From assembly GCF_004010325.2 (NCBI RefSeq), contig NZ_SADR02000006.1, positions 1 through 64,000 of the forward strand: DNA of 64,000 nucleotides, in the 5' to 3' direction. Every line of letters starts with the position of its first letter. The first letter of the stretch is position 1. Under the pieces are notes generated by a model, which worked only from the letters and a program-made list of their open reading frames with translations, ran no database searches and was not told where the DNA came from. A program made the translations under genes and the position numbers. Below, in pieces: positions 25,916 through 34,268 of this stretch. This DNA comes from Mesorhizobium sp. M00.F.Ca.ET.216.01.1.1 (GTDB lineage Bacteria; Pseudomonadota; Alphaproteobacteria; Rhizobiales; Rhizobiaceae).

Positions 25916-26398
25916 TCAAGCCACGTTCTGCGAATTGGAGCGCGCCGCGGTCAGCACCGCCTGGATGATCGGTTCGTAGCCGGTGCAGCGGCATATATTG
26001 CCCGACAGCGCCTCGACCACCTCCTCGCGGCTGGGGTTCGGCGTGTGGTCGAGCAGCACCTTGGCCGCCATGATCATGCCTGGCGTGCAGAAGCCGCACT
26101 GCGTGGCGAAGGCGTCGAGGAAGGCGCGCTGCAACGGATGCAGACCGCCACCTTCCGAAAGGCCTGCCGTCGTCCTGACATCAGCGCCGTTGCAGGTCTC
26201 GGCCAGCGTCAGGCAGGAAAGCCTGAGTTCGCCGTCGATGATGATCGAGCAGGCGCCGCAGGTGCCTTGATGGCAACCGCCTTTCGGCGAGGTATCGCCG
26301 ATCTTGTCGCGCAGCGCGTGAAGCAGCGTCGTGCCGCTGTCGATGAATTCGGCCTTTTCCGAACCGTTGAGCGTGAATTGAACCGGGACCTTTGCCAT
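25916..26398 (-). CDS. Molybdenum hydroxylase 2Fe-2S subunit
   Basis: 160 aa iron-sulfur subunit with two [2Fe-2S] clusters. The plant-ferredoxin-type cluster is bound by C42, C47, C50 and C62 (GGCHQGTCGAC...SC); the second by C101, C104, C136 and C138 (CGFC...CRC). The ATG at 26398 has AAGGAGG upstream; the longer in-frame start at 26449 adds 17 residues and is unlikely. Electrons pass from the Mo centre through these clusters to FAD. The size, about 17 kDa, matches CoxS/XdhC-type small subunits. Confidence 0.92.
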   Translation of the reverse strand: MAKVPVQFTLNGSEKAEFIDSGTTLLHALRDKIGDTSPKGGCHQGTCGACSIIIDGELRLSCLTLAETCNGADVRTTAGLSEGGGLHPLQRAFLDAFATQCGFCTPGMIMAAKVLLDHTPNPSREEVVEALSGNICRCTGYEPIIQAVLTAARSNSQNVA

Positions 26399-26458
26399 CT
26401 TTTCCTCCTTGCGCGCCTGCCCGAACCGTCTGACAAGCGCGCGCCCCAACGGGCAATT

Positions 26459-27253
26459 TCAGCCAAGCAGCAGCCGGCCGAAATGGACCGGCAGGACTTC
26501 ATTGCGATACCAGGCGCTGGCGATCGGATCGGTCGGCGGCGAAGTGCCGTCGCCGACGACGGCCAACGCCGGCGCGATGCCGTCCCTGGTCAGCTTCCTG
26601 CCGAGCAGCGCATTTTCCGCCGCCCTGGCGCGCATCGGACGGTCGGCCATGCAGCCGAGTGCAATCCGTGACGATGAGACGGTGCCGTCCGGCGCCTGTT
26701 CCAACACTGCGGTGATGCTCAGCACCGAGATGCCTTTCGGCTTCACCCTCGACACTTTTAGGAAGCGAAGGCCGCCGTCCTTCGGCAGCGTGAAACCGAC
26801 CGAGGTGACGATGGCGCGGCTGTTGTCGCGCCCGGCCAGGAAGGCTTCGACCGGCAGATCGCCGTCACCGGTACTGACGATTGCGTCCAGTGCCAGCAGC
26901 GCGACGGCGAAGTCGCCGTAGGGCGCCGGCGCGAAGAGATTGCCGCCGATCGTCGCCATGTTGCGGATCGCTGGGCCGCCGACGGCTCGCGCAGCCGGGG
27001 CCAGCAGGGCAAGATCCGGATGGCGGGCGATCGCAGCCATGGTCACGGAGGCGCCGATGCGGACCTTGCCGCCGGAAACTGTAATGGCCGACAGCGACGG
27101 CTCGGTCGACCTGATGAAGCCAGAGATCGACACGTCGCCTTCATTGGTGGCTCGAACAACCAGCGTGCCGCCGCCGAGATAGAGGGTACCGGCGGATTTC
27201 AGCGCCGCGCTGGCGTCCTTGACCGTCGAGAAAGTCTGCAGTGCAAGCGCCAT
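26459..27253 (-). CDS. Molybdenum hydroxylase FAD-binding subunit
   Basis: 264 aa medium subunit of the CO-dehydrogenase flavoprotein family. FAD-binding motifs are YLGGGTLVV near residue 26 and the AIRNMATIGGNLFAPAPYGDF segment near residue 96 (TIGGN). Slightly shorter than the usual 280-290 residues. AGGAG precedes the ATG at 27253. It receives electrons from the 2Fe-2S subunit and passes them to an unknown acceptor. Confidence 0.9.
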   Translation of the reverse strand: MALALQTFSTVKDASAALKSAGTLYLGGGTLVVRATNEGDVSISGFIRSTEPSLSAITVSGGKVRIGASVTMAAIARHPDLALLAPAARAVGGPAIRNMATIGGNLFAPAPYGDFAVALLALDAIVSTGDGDLPVEAFLAGRDNSRAIVTSVGFTLPKDGGLRFLKVSRVKPKGISVLSITAVLEQAPDGTVSSSRIALGCMADRPMRARAAENALLGRKLTRDGIAPALAVVGDGTSPPTDPIASAWYRNEVLPVHFGRLLLG

Positions 27254-27269
27254 GGCACGCTCCTGTCTA

Positions 27270-27713
27270 TCAGATCTGGCCGGCGAAATGGGCCTTCAGG
27301 GCGTTGAAGCCACCCTGGAAGACATTGGCGCCCATGCCCTCGGCGAGCTTGTCGGCTTCTTCCGGAGCGGCGTCGAAACTGGCGGTCCATTCGGCATAGG
27401 TGCGGTTGCCGTCGGTCACCCGCCGCAATTGCAGCGTCGCCTTGTGATTGCTGAGCGGCTGCGGCGTCTCCAGGATGGAGTAGCTGACGAGAAATTTCTC
27501 GTCGGAGAAGTCGAGCAGCTTTTCACGGATGCGGGCGCCGCTGGCGAGCTGGAAGTTGCGCACGCAGCCGATCATGCCGGCGTCCTTGCCATCCTCGATA
27601 TGGCTTTCGACCATGCGCGGGTGCCAGTTCGGCAAGCCGTTGAAGTCGCGGATGCGCGCCCAGACCTTTTCGATCGGCGCGTCGATGACGCTGGAGATGG
27701 TGACTTTCGCCAT
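27270..27713 (-). CDS. SRPBCC-family protein, CoxG-like
   Basis: 147 aa START/SRPBCC-fold protein beginning with the typical ISSVIDAPIEKVWARIRDF strand and ending with a C-terminal helix (NVFQGGFNALKAHF). CoxG proteins of this fold are encoded in many Mo-hydroxylase clusters and are thought to anchor the enzyme to the membrane or bind a hydrophobic ligand; the usual C-terminal extension of CoxG is absent here. First gene of the hydroxylase operon; AAGGGA precedes the ATG at 27713. A polyketide-cyclase-like ligand-binding role is the alternative. Confidence 0.8.
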   Translation of the reverse strand: MAKVTISSVIDAPIEKVWARIRDFNGLPNWHPRMVESHIEDGKDAGMIGCVRNFQLASGARIREKLLDFSDEKFLVSYSILETPQPLSNHKATLQLRRVTDGNRTYAEWTASFDAAPEEADKLAEGMGANVFQGGFNALKAHFAGQI

Positions 27714-27800
27714 ATGATCGTTCCCTTGCGAGTTAGCTGCTCAGAAGGGTAGGGCGGCGAGGCCGGCGCCGCTTATCAATGCGTCTTGAATGCGTATCAA

Positions 27801-27843
27801 TCAGTCTGAAAATAGGCAGTCTGAAAAAACGAGCGCCTGAAAA
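27801..27843 (-). promoter_or_regulatory. Three direct repeats upstream of the hydroxylase operon (candidate AraC sites)
   Basis: On the + strand CAGTCTGAAAA occurs at 27802-27812 and again at 27817-27827, and a weaker copy GCGCCTGAAAA at 27833-27843: three copies 15 and 16 bases apart. They lie 90-130 bases before the first gene of the Mo-hydroxylase operon and just downstream of the AraC gene. A 13-base copy occurs in reverse orientation in front of the AraC gene. Confidence 0.5.
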
Positions 27844-27858
27844 CGGGCGGCGAACGGT

Positions 27859-28686
27859 TCAGGAAATGGCCCGCGCCGCCTCGCGATAAAGCGTCGGCGG
27901 GACGCCGACATGGTCGCGGAAGAAGCGCGAGAAATTTCCCTGTGTGGTGAAGCCGAGATTGCAGGCGACCGAGATCAGCGGCTCCTGCGACCACTGCAAC
28001 TGCCGCACCGCTTCTTCCATGCGCAGCGTGTTCCAGTAGACGTTGGGCGTCAGGTTGGTCTGTTCCTTGAACAGGGCGAAGAAATGCGGTCGCGACAGGC
28101 CGACGCTGCGCGCCATGTCGTCGAAGCAGATGCGCTCGCAGACATTGGCCTTCATCAGCTGGATTGCCTTGCGGACGCGGAAGTCCTGCATGGTATGGAT
28201 GCGGGGGCGCGCCACCTGCGGCGCCGAGGCGTCGGCGGCATCGAGCACGCTGTCAATGAAGCGCTCGATCTCGTAATTGGCGATGTCGTCGATGCTCTCA
28301 TTGTCGCTCAGATGATAGAGCAGGTTGGCCGCCGCCTTGTGCAGCCAGGGTTCCAGCGTGATCGCGGATGCTGAAAACAGCGGCGCCGACGAAGGCAGGT
28401 CGCGACGCCGGCGCGCCCAGTCCGGATCGATGTAGAAGGCGAGGAACAAGCCAGGCCTGCCGTCGCGGGACAGAGCGTGGCTGTGCGGCTCGAAGGAGTT
28501 GATGCCGGCGGCGGTGCCGGGTCCGAGGCGCACTATCTCACGGCCTATGGTCATCTCGCCGGCCGTGCCTTCCAGCCAGATGATGATGTGCGCTTCGACA
28601 TGGGCATGGGTGACGAAGTCGCTGGCGACATTCAGGACAGAAACATGTCCGAACCGGCCCCAGTAGAGCCTGATCGCTTCCGTCAT
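27859..28686 (-). CDS. AraC-family transcriptional regulator
   Basis: 275 aa regulator. The N-terminal half resembles the cupin-like AraC ligand domain (VASDFVTHAHVEAHIIIWLEG); the C-terminal half holds two helix-turn-helix motifs (MARSVGLSRPHFFALFKEQT and VACNLGFTTQGNFSRFFRD). I chose ATG 28686, which has GGGAGG upstream; a longer open frame from 28842 adds 52 residues outside the family. It lies directly upstream of, and in the same direction as, the hydroxylase operon, which it probably controls through the repeats at 27801 and 28807. Confidence 0.88.
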   Translation of the reverse strand: MTEAIRLYWGRFGHVSVLNVASDFVTHAHVEAHIIIWLEGTAGEMTIGREIVRLGPGTAAGINSFEPHSHALSRDGRPGLFLAFYIDPDWARRRRDLPSSAPLFSASAITLEPWLHKAAANLLYHLSDNESIDDIANYEIERFIDSVLDAADASAPQVARPRIHTMQDFRVRKAIQLMKANVCERICFDDMARSVGLSRPHFFALFKEQTNLTPNVYWNTLRMEEAVRQLQWSQEPLISVACNLGFTTQGNFSRFFRDHVGVPPTLYREAARAIS

Positions 28687-28806
28687 GGGTATCCTCCCGC
28701 AGGCGACTGGCCTCCCTTCGCCTGCTGAGGGGGATTGTGGTCGCATTTGCATCCGCGTCAAGGCGCACATTAGCGACCTGGCACCTGCCATGTGCCGCGC
28801 AGATTG

Positions 28807-28819
28807 ATTTTCAGACTGA
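28807..28819 (-). promoter_or_regulatory. Inverted copy of the hydroxylase-promoter repeat, upstream of the AraC gene
   Basis: ATTTTCAGACTGA here is the exact reverse complement of TCAGTCTGAAAAT at 27801-27813. It lies about 120 bases before the AraC start, where an autoregulatory site would be expected. The rest of the 247-base gap 28687-28933 shows no gene. Confidence 0.45.
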
Positions 28820-28933
28820 GCGATAGGTACCGGAACGAACAAACGCCTGGAGGGAGCTTCGTGCCGTCGGCTCGAGGCTGAACACGGATTTTGCCGTCAG
28901 ACCATCCCGTGTTGAAAGCCGGCGCGTTGTGCT

Positions 28934-29932
28934 TTAGTCGCTGCGCCTGAAATTGCGGATCCGATCGAACAGGACCGCGAGAAGAATGGCGCCGCCGATG
29001 AACACGCCCTGCCAAAAGGCATTGATACCAAGCAGCCCGAGGCTGTTACGGATCACTTCGATCAGCGCCGCGCCGACGATGGCGCCGAAGGCAGTGCCGA
29101 AGCCGCCGGCCAGATTGGCGCCGCCGATGACGGTCGCGGCGATCACCTGAAGTTCCATGCCGGTGCCGATATTGGTGGTGACGGCGCCCAGCCAACCGGT
29201 TTCGATGATGCCGGCAATACCGGCCGCCAGCGCCGAGATCATATAGACCGCGACCTTGATCTGGCGCACCGGAACGCCGGTCAGCGTCGCAGCATGCTCG
29301 TTGCCGCCGATGGCGAAGATATGCCGGCCGAATTTCGTCCAGCGCAGGATGAAGCCGGTGATCAGCGCCAGCACGATGGTGTAGAGAACCGGGTTGGCGA
29401 TGCCGAACAGCCAGGCGCCGCCGCCGAGCGCCAGAAGCTGGGCGTGGTCCGGCCCGAACTGGAAGACGACGGTGTTGTTGGAGGCGACCATGGCGAGGCT
29501 GCGCGCGATCGACAGCATGCCGAGCGTCACTACGAAGGGCGGAAAGCCGAGATAGGCGATCAATATGCCGTTGAAGGCGCCGATGATCAGCGCCGTGGCG
29601 ATCGAGGCGGCAATGCCAACCTCGATGCCGTAGCCGGCATGCATGGTGACGGCGAGTACCATCGAGCACAGGCAAAGCACAGAACCGACCGACAGGTCGA
29701 TGCCGCCGGTGATGATGACGAAGGTCATGCCGAGCGCGACGATGGCGACGAAGGTGACGTTGCGGGTGATGTTGTAGATGTTCTTCGTCGTAGCGAAGGA
29801 ATCGGTGGCGAAGGACAGGAACAGGCACGCGAGAATGACCGCGATCACCACCCAGAAGGTCTGGCTGGCAAACACCCTGGTCAGCAAGGTGTGCTGCTTC
29901 TGCGCGATCGTCTGGTCAAGGGTGACTGCCAT
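28934..29932 (-). CDS. Sugar ABC transporter permease (RbsC-like, CUT2)
   Basis: 332 aa inner-membrane permease with about ten hydrophobic segments and the CUT2 hallmarks GMTFVIITGGIDLSVGSVL and VIGGANLAGGFGT. The ATG at 29932 follows the ATPase stop by 37 bases. With the ATPase at 29970 and the divergently encoded binding protein at 31187 it makes a complete importer. About 250 bases separate it from the AraC gene, so the two are probably separate units. Confidence 0.9.
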   Translation of the reverse strand: MAVTLDQTIAQKQHTLLTRVFASQTFWVVIAVILACLFLSFATDSFATTKNIYNITRNVTFVAIVALGMTFVIITGGIDLSVGSVLCLCSMVLAVTMHAGYGIEVGIAASIATALIIGAFNGILIAYLGFPPFVVTLGMLSIARSLAMVASNNTVVFQFGPDHAQLLALGGGAWLFGIANPVLYTIVLALITGFILRWTKFGRHIFAIGGNEHAATLTGVPVRQIKVAVYMISALAAGIAGIIETGWLGAVTTNIGTGMELQVIAATVIGGANLAGGFGTAFGAIVGAALIEVIRNSLGLLGINAFWQGVFIGGAILLAVLFDRIRNFRRSD

Positions 29933-29969
29933 TATCGACCTTTATCTGCTGCCCGTGGTGGAATTCGCG

Positions 29970-30713
<744 letters not shown>

Positions 30714-30823
30714 CAGCCTTCTTGCCTCCCCGTGCTTTGCGGCCCGCTGCTGTTCCCAGCGTGAATGCCGGCGCTGCTTTGACCTCGCTCTCCCCAACTC
30801 CTCCCGGGAACAGCGTTAGCGTT

Positions 30824-30851
30824 CTTTTACGCAAAAGCCGGCGCGCGTCAA
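30824..30851 (-). promoter_or_regulatory. Candidate promoter of the ATPase/permease unit
   Basis: Read on the minus strand, TTGACG (30851-30846) and TAAAAG (30829-30824) are separated by 16 bases. The operator at 30856-30866 lies immediately upstream of this -35. Moderate match to consensus. Confidence 0.35.
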
Positions 30852-30855
30852 TCAA

Positions 30856-30866
30856 TTGTCGGACGA
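30856..30866. promoter_or_regulatory. GntR/FadR-type operator, site 1
   Basis: TTGTCGGACGA matches the FadR-subfamily operator pattern TNGTNNNACNA; the flanks extend it to ATTGTCGGACGAAT. Next to the leftward promoter; 41 bases, close to four helical turns, from site 2. Confidence 0.6.
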
Positions 30867-30896
30867 ATTAAAGCCGGGATATTTTAAAAATCCGTT

Positions 30897-30907
30897 TTGT
30901 AGGACAA
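30897..30907. promoter_or_regulatory. GntR/FadR-type operator, site 2
   Basis: TTGTAGGACAA matches TNGTNNNACNA with nearly symmetric arms (TTTGT-agg-ACAAA). It lies just upstream of a TTGACG (30914-30919) that could be the -35 of the binding-protein gene. Confidence 0.6.
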
Positions 30908-31186
30908 ATAGCATTGACGTTGGTGGCAAGCCGATATTAGCTAGGCGTTGGAGGAGATTATGCCGATCCCTGCTGGCGGTTCGCCGGGCGGAACCGGCGG
31001 AGGTTTATCGGCCGAGGATCCGGCAACGGCTGTGCTTGTTGGGGGTGATCTTTAACCGCATCTGGAAATGCTTATCGACTTGGCTTGCCGACACGAGCGC
31101 TCGCGAAACGATCCTCTGTCATCACGCATCCGGGTTGATCTGTGTGGCGGGCACGTCGTGTCCGTTTGTTTCAAGGGAGGACTGAT

Positions 31187-32176
31187 ATGAGGAAATCACT
31201 ATTGCTCGCCGCTGCCGCCGTCATGGCGTTGGGCGCCGGGCCGGCTTTGGCCAAGAAACAGCTCGTCATCGTCGTGAAGGGGCTCGATAATCCATTCTTC
31301 GAGGCCATCCACCAGGGCTGCGAGAAATGGAACAAGGAAAACGCCAGCTCGGAATATGAGTGCTTCTACACCGGCCCGGCATCGACCTCCGACGAGGCAG
31401 GCGAGGCCCAGATCGTCCAGGATATGCTGAGCAAGCCGGACACGGTGGCGATGGCGATTTCGCCGTCCAACGCGCCGCTGATCGCGCAGACGATCAAGAC
31501 CGCCAATCCGTCGATCCCGATCATGACCGTCGACGCCGACCTCACCAAGGAAGATGCGGCGCTGCGCAAGACCTATCTCGGCACCGACAATTATCTCATG
31601 GGTCACAAGATCGGCGAGTATATCAAGAAGGCCAAGCCGAACGGCGGCACGGTCTGCCTGATCGAAGGCAATCCCGCTGCCGACAACATCCTGCGCCGTG
31701 CCCAGGGTACACGCGATGCGCTTAGCGGCAAGGAAGGTCTCGCGGCGCTCGCCGGCGAAGGCGGCTGGACCGAAGTCGCCGGCTGCCCGGTGTTCACCAA
31801 CGACGACGGCGCCAAGGGCGTGCAGGCGATGACCGACATCCTTGCCGCCAATCCGAAGCTCGACGCTTTCGCGATTGAGGGCGGCTGGCCGCTGTTCGGC
31901 GCTCCGCAGCCCTATCGCGACCTGTTCAAGCCGATGGCCGACAAGATCGCCAGCAACGATTTTGTCATCGGCGCTGCGGACACGATTGGCGACGAAGTGG
32001 CGATTGCCCGCGATGGCCTTGTCACCGCATTGGTCGGCCAGCGGCCGTTCGAAATGGGCTACAAGGCGCCGTCGGTGATGATCGACCTGATCGAGGGCAA
32101 ACCCGTCGCCGATCCGGTGTTCACCGGCCTCGACGAATGCACCAAGGACACGGTCGACACCTGCATCCAGAAGTAG
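31187..32176 (+). CDS. Sugar ABC transporter substrate-binding protein (RbsB-like, CUT2)
   Basis: 329 aa periplasmic binding protein with a Sec signal peptide ending at ALA-KK near residue 22. Type-2 periplasmic binding fold opening (LVIVVKGLDNPFFEAIHQGC) and a hinge segment near ADTIGDEVA. The ATG at 31187 has AAGGGAGG upstream. Encoded divergently from its ATPase and permease and followed by a terminator, so it is expressed alone and probably in excess. Linked genes for a dehydrogenase and an NAD-dependent epimerase/uronate-dehydrogenase-like enzyme suggest a sugar or sugar acid as substrate. Confidence 0.88.
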   Translation: MRKSLLLAAAAVMALGAGPALAKKQLVIVVKGLDNPFFEAIHQGCEKWNKENASSEYECFYTGPASTSDEAGEAQIVQDMLSKPDTVAMAISPSNAPLIAQTIKTANPSIPIMTVDADLTKEDAALRKTYLGTDNYLMGHKIGEYIKKAKPNGGTVCLIEGNPAADNILRRAQGTRDALSGKEGLAALAGEGGWTEVAGCPVFTNDDGAKGVQAMTDILAANPKLDAFAIEGGWPLFGAPQPYRDLFKPMADKIASNDFVIGAADTIGDEVAIARDGLVTALVGQRPFEMGYKAPSVMIDLIEGKPVADPVFTGLDECTKDTVDTCIQK

Positions 32177-32188
32177 GTTCGCACGCTC

Positions 32189-32213
32189 GGGGCGTCCGGA
32201 AAACGGGCGCCCC
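32189..32213 (+). terminator. Hairpin terminator after the binding-protein gene
   Basis: GGGGCGTCCG (32189-32198) pairs with CGGGCGCCCC (32204-32213), 10 bp with one G-T pair and loop GAAAA, 12 bases after the stop codon. Confidence 0.65.
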
Positions 32214-32363
32214 GTCACACCAGTTCATGACATGGACGAATCGTCGGGGCGGTAGGCTCCGGCTTTGACGCGCCCCAGAGTTCGTACTTTTTCGGCAAAG
32301 AGACTGGCGGATGCGGATAACTCCGGAGTTCCCGCGACAGACAGCCGACGCATTGGAACGTGG

Positions 32364-33134
32364 ATGCCGCACGAAAAGCCAGGGAAGCGATCCGCCAAGG
32401 CCAAGGCGCCGGCCGCTGCCGTGCGCCGGGCTGATGCGGCCCGATTTCCGGGGTCGAGCGTGCACGCTTCGCTGGCCAATGAGATCGGCCTTCGGATCGT
32501 GCGCGGCGACTATCCGCCGGGAACCATTCTGCCCAACGAAGCCAAATGGTCGGAAACCTTCGACGTCAGCCGCTCGGCGGTGCGCGAGGCGATCAAGATG
32601 CTGATGGCAAAAAGCCTGCTCGCGTCCCGCCCAAAGATCGGCAGCTGGGTCGAGCCGAAAGAGCGCTGGAACCTGCTCGATCGCGACGTGCTGGCCTGGT
32701 ACGCGACAGCACCCGATCGCGAAATGTTCCTGCGGACCGTGCAGGAATTCCGTCACATTATCGAGCCGGAAGCCAGCGCCTTCGCGGCGATGCGGCGGAG
32801 CGAGGAGCAGATGGCCGAGATCAGCCAGGCCTGCCGCGAGATGGGCGAGGCGACCAGCCTGCAGGAGCGTACACGCGCCGACACGCGCTTTCATCTCGCT
32901 ATTCTGCGGGCCTCGGGCAATGATCTCCTGGTGCCGCTCGGGGTGCTGATCGAATCCGCGCTCGACCATCTTTTCATCTTCACGACGCGACAGACAAGCG
33001 ACCAGCGGCAGGCGCAGAAGCTGCATGAGGCGATCGAGAAGAACATCCGCCTGCAGCGGCCGGAAGCGGCGCGTAACGCTGTGCGCAAGCTTCTGGCCAA
33101 CACCGATGACGGGATCGGGCGATCGCGGCTTTGA
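32364..33134 (+). CDS. GntR-family (FadR/FCD subfamily) transcriptional regulator, copy 1
   Basis: 256 aa regulator with an N-terminal winged helix (LANEIGLRIVRGDYPPGTIL, then SETFDVSRSAVREAIKMLMA) and a C-terminal FCD ligand domain with the metal-binding histidines of the type FHLAI and HEAI. I chose ATG 32364; a TTG at 32265 gives 33 more unlike residues. Nearly identical to the gene at 37791. Placed between the importer and two catabolic genes, and with three TNGTNNNACNA sites in their promoters, it is the probable local repressor. Confidence 0.9.
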   Translation: MPHEKPGKRSAKAKAPAAAVRRADAARFPGSSVHASLANEIGLRIVRGDYPPGTILPNEAKWSETFDVSRSAVREAIKMLMAKSLLASRPKIGSWVEPKERWNLLDRDVLAWYATAPDREMFLRTVQEFRHIIEPEASAFAAMRRSEEQMAEISQACREMGEATSLQERTRADTRFHLAILRASGNDLLVPLGVLIESALDHLFIFTTRQTSDQRQAQKLHEAIEKNIRLQRPEAARNAVRKLLANTDDGIGRSRL

Positions 33135-33163
33135 CGCTTTTCCGCCGCTCCCAGGTGAGCCTG

Positions 33164-34108
33164 CTACCCTCGAACCTCCTGCCGCTTGCCGTCCTTCGTT
33201 GGCGTCAGATCAACGCCGTTGACCTTGCCGATATGCGTTGCCAGCATCGGCACATATTGATCGGCGGGCCCGGCGGCGAAGGCGCCGGCGAAGGAGTTCT
33301 TGGTGGCGTTGCCGAGCGGATTGGCGATGCCGGCTGCACCTGCCATCGATTCGAGATAGGTGAGGTCCTTGAAGGCGTTGGCAATGGAGAATTTGTGCGC
33401 GTCGCGATCGCCTTCCAGCGTCCAGCGCATGAAAGTCTGGTAGAAGCCGCAATCCATGCGGCCGTTGCGGATGACGCTGTCGAAACGCGCCGGCGATATG
33501 CCCACCTTCTCGGCCAGGGCCAGCGCCTCGGAATAGATCGCTGCGTAGCCGAGTGAAATGAAATTGTTGAGCAGCTTCATGCGGTGGCCGTCGCCGGTGT
33601 CGCCGATATGGACGATGCGACCGGCCCAGGTTTCGAGCACCGGCTTCAGCCTGGCAAAGACGGCGTCGGGCGCGCCGACCATGGCATCGAGCGTGCCTTC
33701 CCAGGCCTCCTTCGGTGTGCGGCTGAGCGGGGCGTCGACATAGTCGACGCCGAGCGCCTTGAGTTCGGCGGCAAGCGCTACTGTCGAGGTCGGATCCGAG
33801 GTCGAGCAATCAACGACCACCGAGCCTTTCCTGAGGCATTCCTTGAGGCCGCCGGGGCCACGGATAATGGCTTCGACCTCGCGCGAGCCGGTGACGCAGA
33901 TGAAGACGATGTCAGATGCTGCCGCGACGTCGCGCGAGGTCGTTGCTTCCTTTGCGCCCCGGCCAAGCAGGTCCTCCGCCGGCTTGCGGTTCTTGCGGCC
34001 GAGGAACGTCAGTGCGTAGCCCTTGTCGACAATGTTCTTCGCGATTCCATGCCCCATCAGGCCAAGGCCGATGAAGCCGATCTTTTCGCTAGCGGCAGTC
34101 GTATTCAT
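33164..34108 (-). CDS. NAD(P)-dependent 3-hydroxyisobutyrate dehydrogenase-family oxidoreductase
   Basis: 314 aa beta-hydroxyacid dehydrogenase (6-phosphogluconate-dehydrogenase-like) family. Rossmann motif GFIGLGLMGHGIAKN (residues 11-25), substrate-binding region DAPLSRTPKEAWEGTL where family members have DAPVSGG, and the catalytic lysine in the GHRMKLLNN helix. The start at 34108 follows AGGGACG. It is divergent from the NAD-dependent epimerase across a promoter with a GntR operator. Candidates are tartronate-semialdehyde reductase or a related 2-hydroxyacid enzyme; the exact substrate is unknown. Confidence 0.86.
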   Translation of the reverse strand: MNTTAASEKIGFIGLGLMGHGIAKNIVDKGYALTFLGRKNRKPAEDLLGRGAKEATTSRDVAAASDIVFICVTGSREVEAIIRGPGGLKECLRKGSVVVDCSTSDPTSTVALAAELKALGVDYVDAPLSRTPKEAWEGTLDAMVGAPDAVFARLKPVLETWAGRIVHIGDTGDGHRMKLLNNFISLGYAAIYSEALALAEKVGISPARFDSVIRNGRMDCGFYQTFMRWTLEGDRDAHKFSIANAFKDLTYLESMAGAAGIANPLGNATKNSFAGAFAAGPADQYVPMLATHIGKVNGVDLTPTKDGKRQEVRG

Positions 34109-34191
34109 GTCGTTTCGTCCCTGTTTTGCGGTGATCGATGGCAGCGCTGCCAACTTGCAGGCGATTGTTGGAAGGGTTTTTGCCGCAGGTG

Positions 34192-34220
34192 TTGGCAGGC
34201 GATCGCGGAATGCCATATTG
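34192..34220 (+). promoter_or_regulatory. Candidate promoter of the epimerase gene
   Basis: TTGGCA (34192-34197) and ATATTG (34215-34220) are 17 bases apart. The GntR-type operator at 34217-34229 overlaps the -10, as expected for repression. Confidence 0.4.
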
Positions 34221-34229
34221 TCTGACAAT
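34217..34229. promoter_or_regulatory. GntR/FadR-type operator, site 3
   Basis: Perfect palindrome ATTGTC-T-GACAAT, containing TTGTCTGACAA, an exact match to TNGTNNNACNA. It lies between the divergent dehydrogenase and epimerase genes. Confidence 0.65.
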
Positions 34230-34268
34230 ACACAGAAATCCCGAAGAATGAAGAATGTGGAGAGCAAA

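Larger units (their letters stand above)
30714..31186. other. Divergent promoter region of the second CUT2 importer
   Basis: 473 bases between the ATPase/permease unit (leftward) and its binding-protein gene (rightward), with no convincing gene. The part around 30820-30940 is AT-rich and holds two GntR-type operators and candidate promoters; the remaining roughly 240 bases before 31187 look like a long untranslated leader and I see nothing specific in it. Confidence 0.6.
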
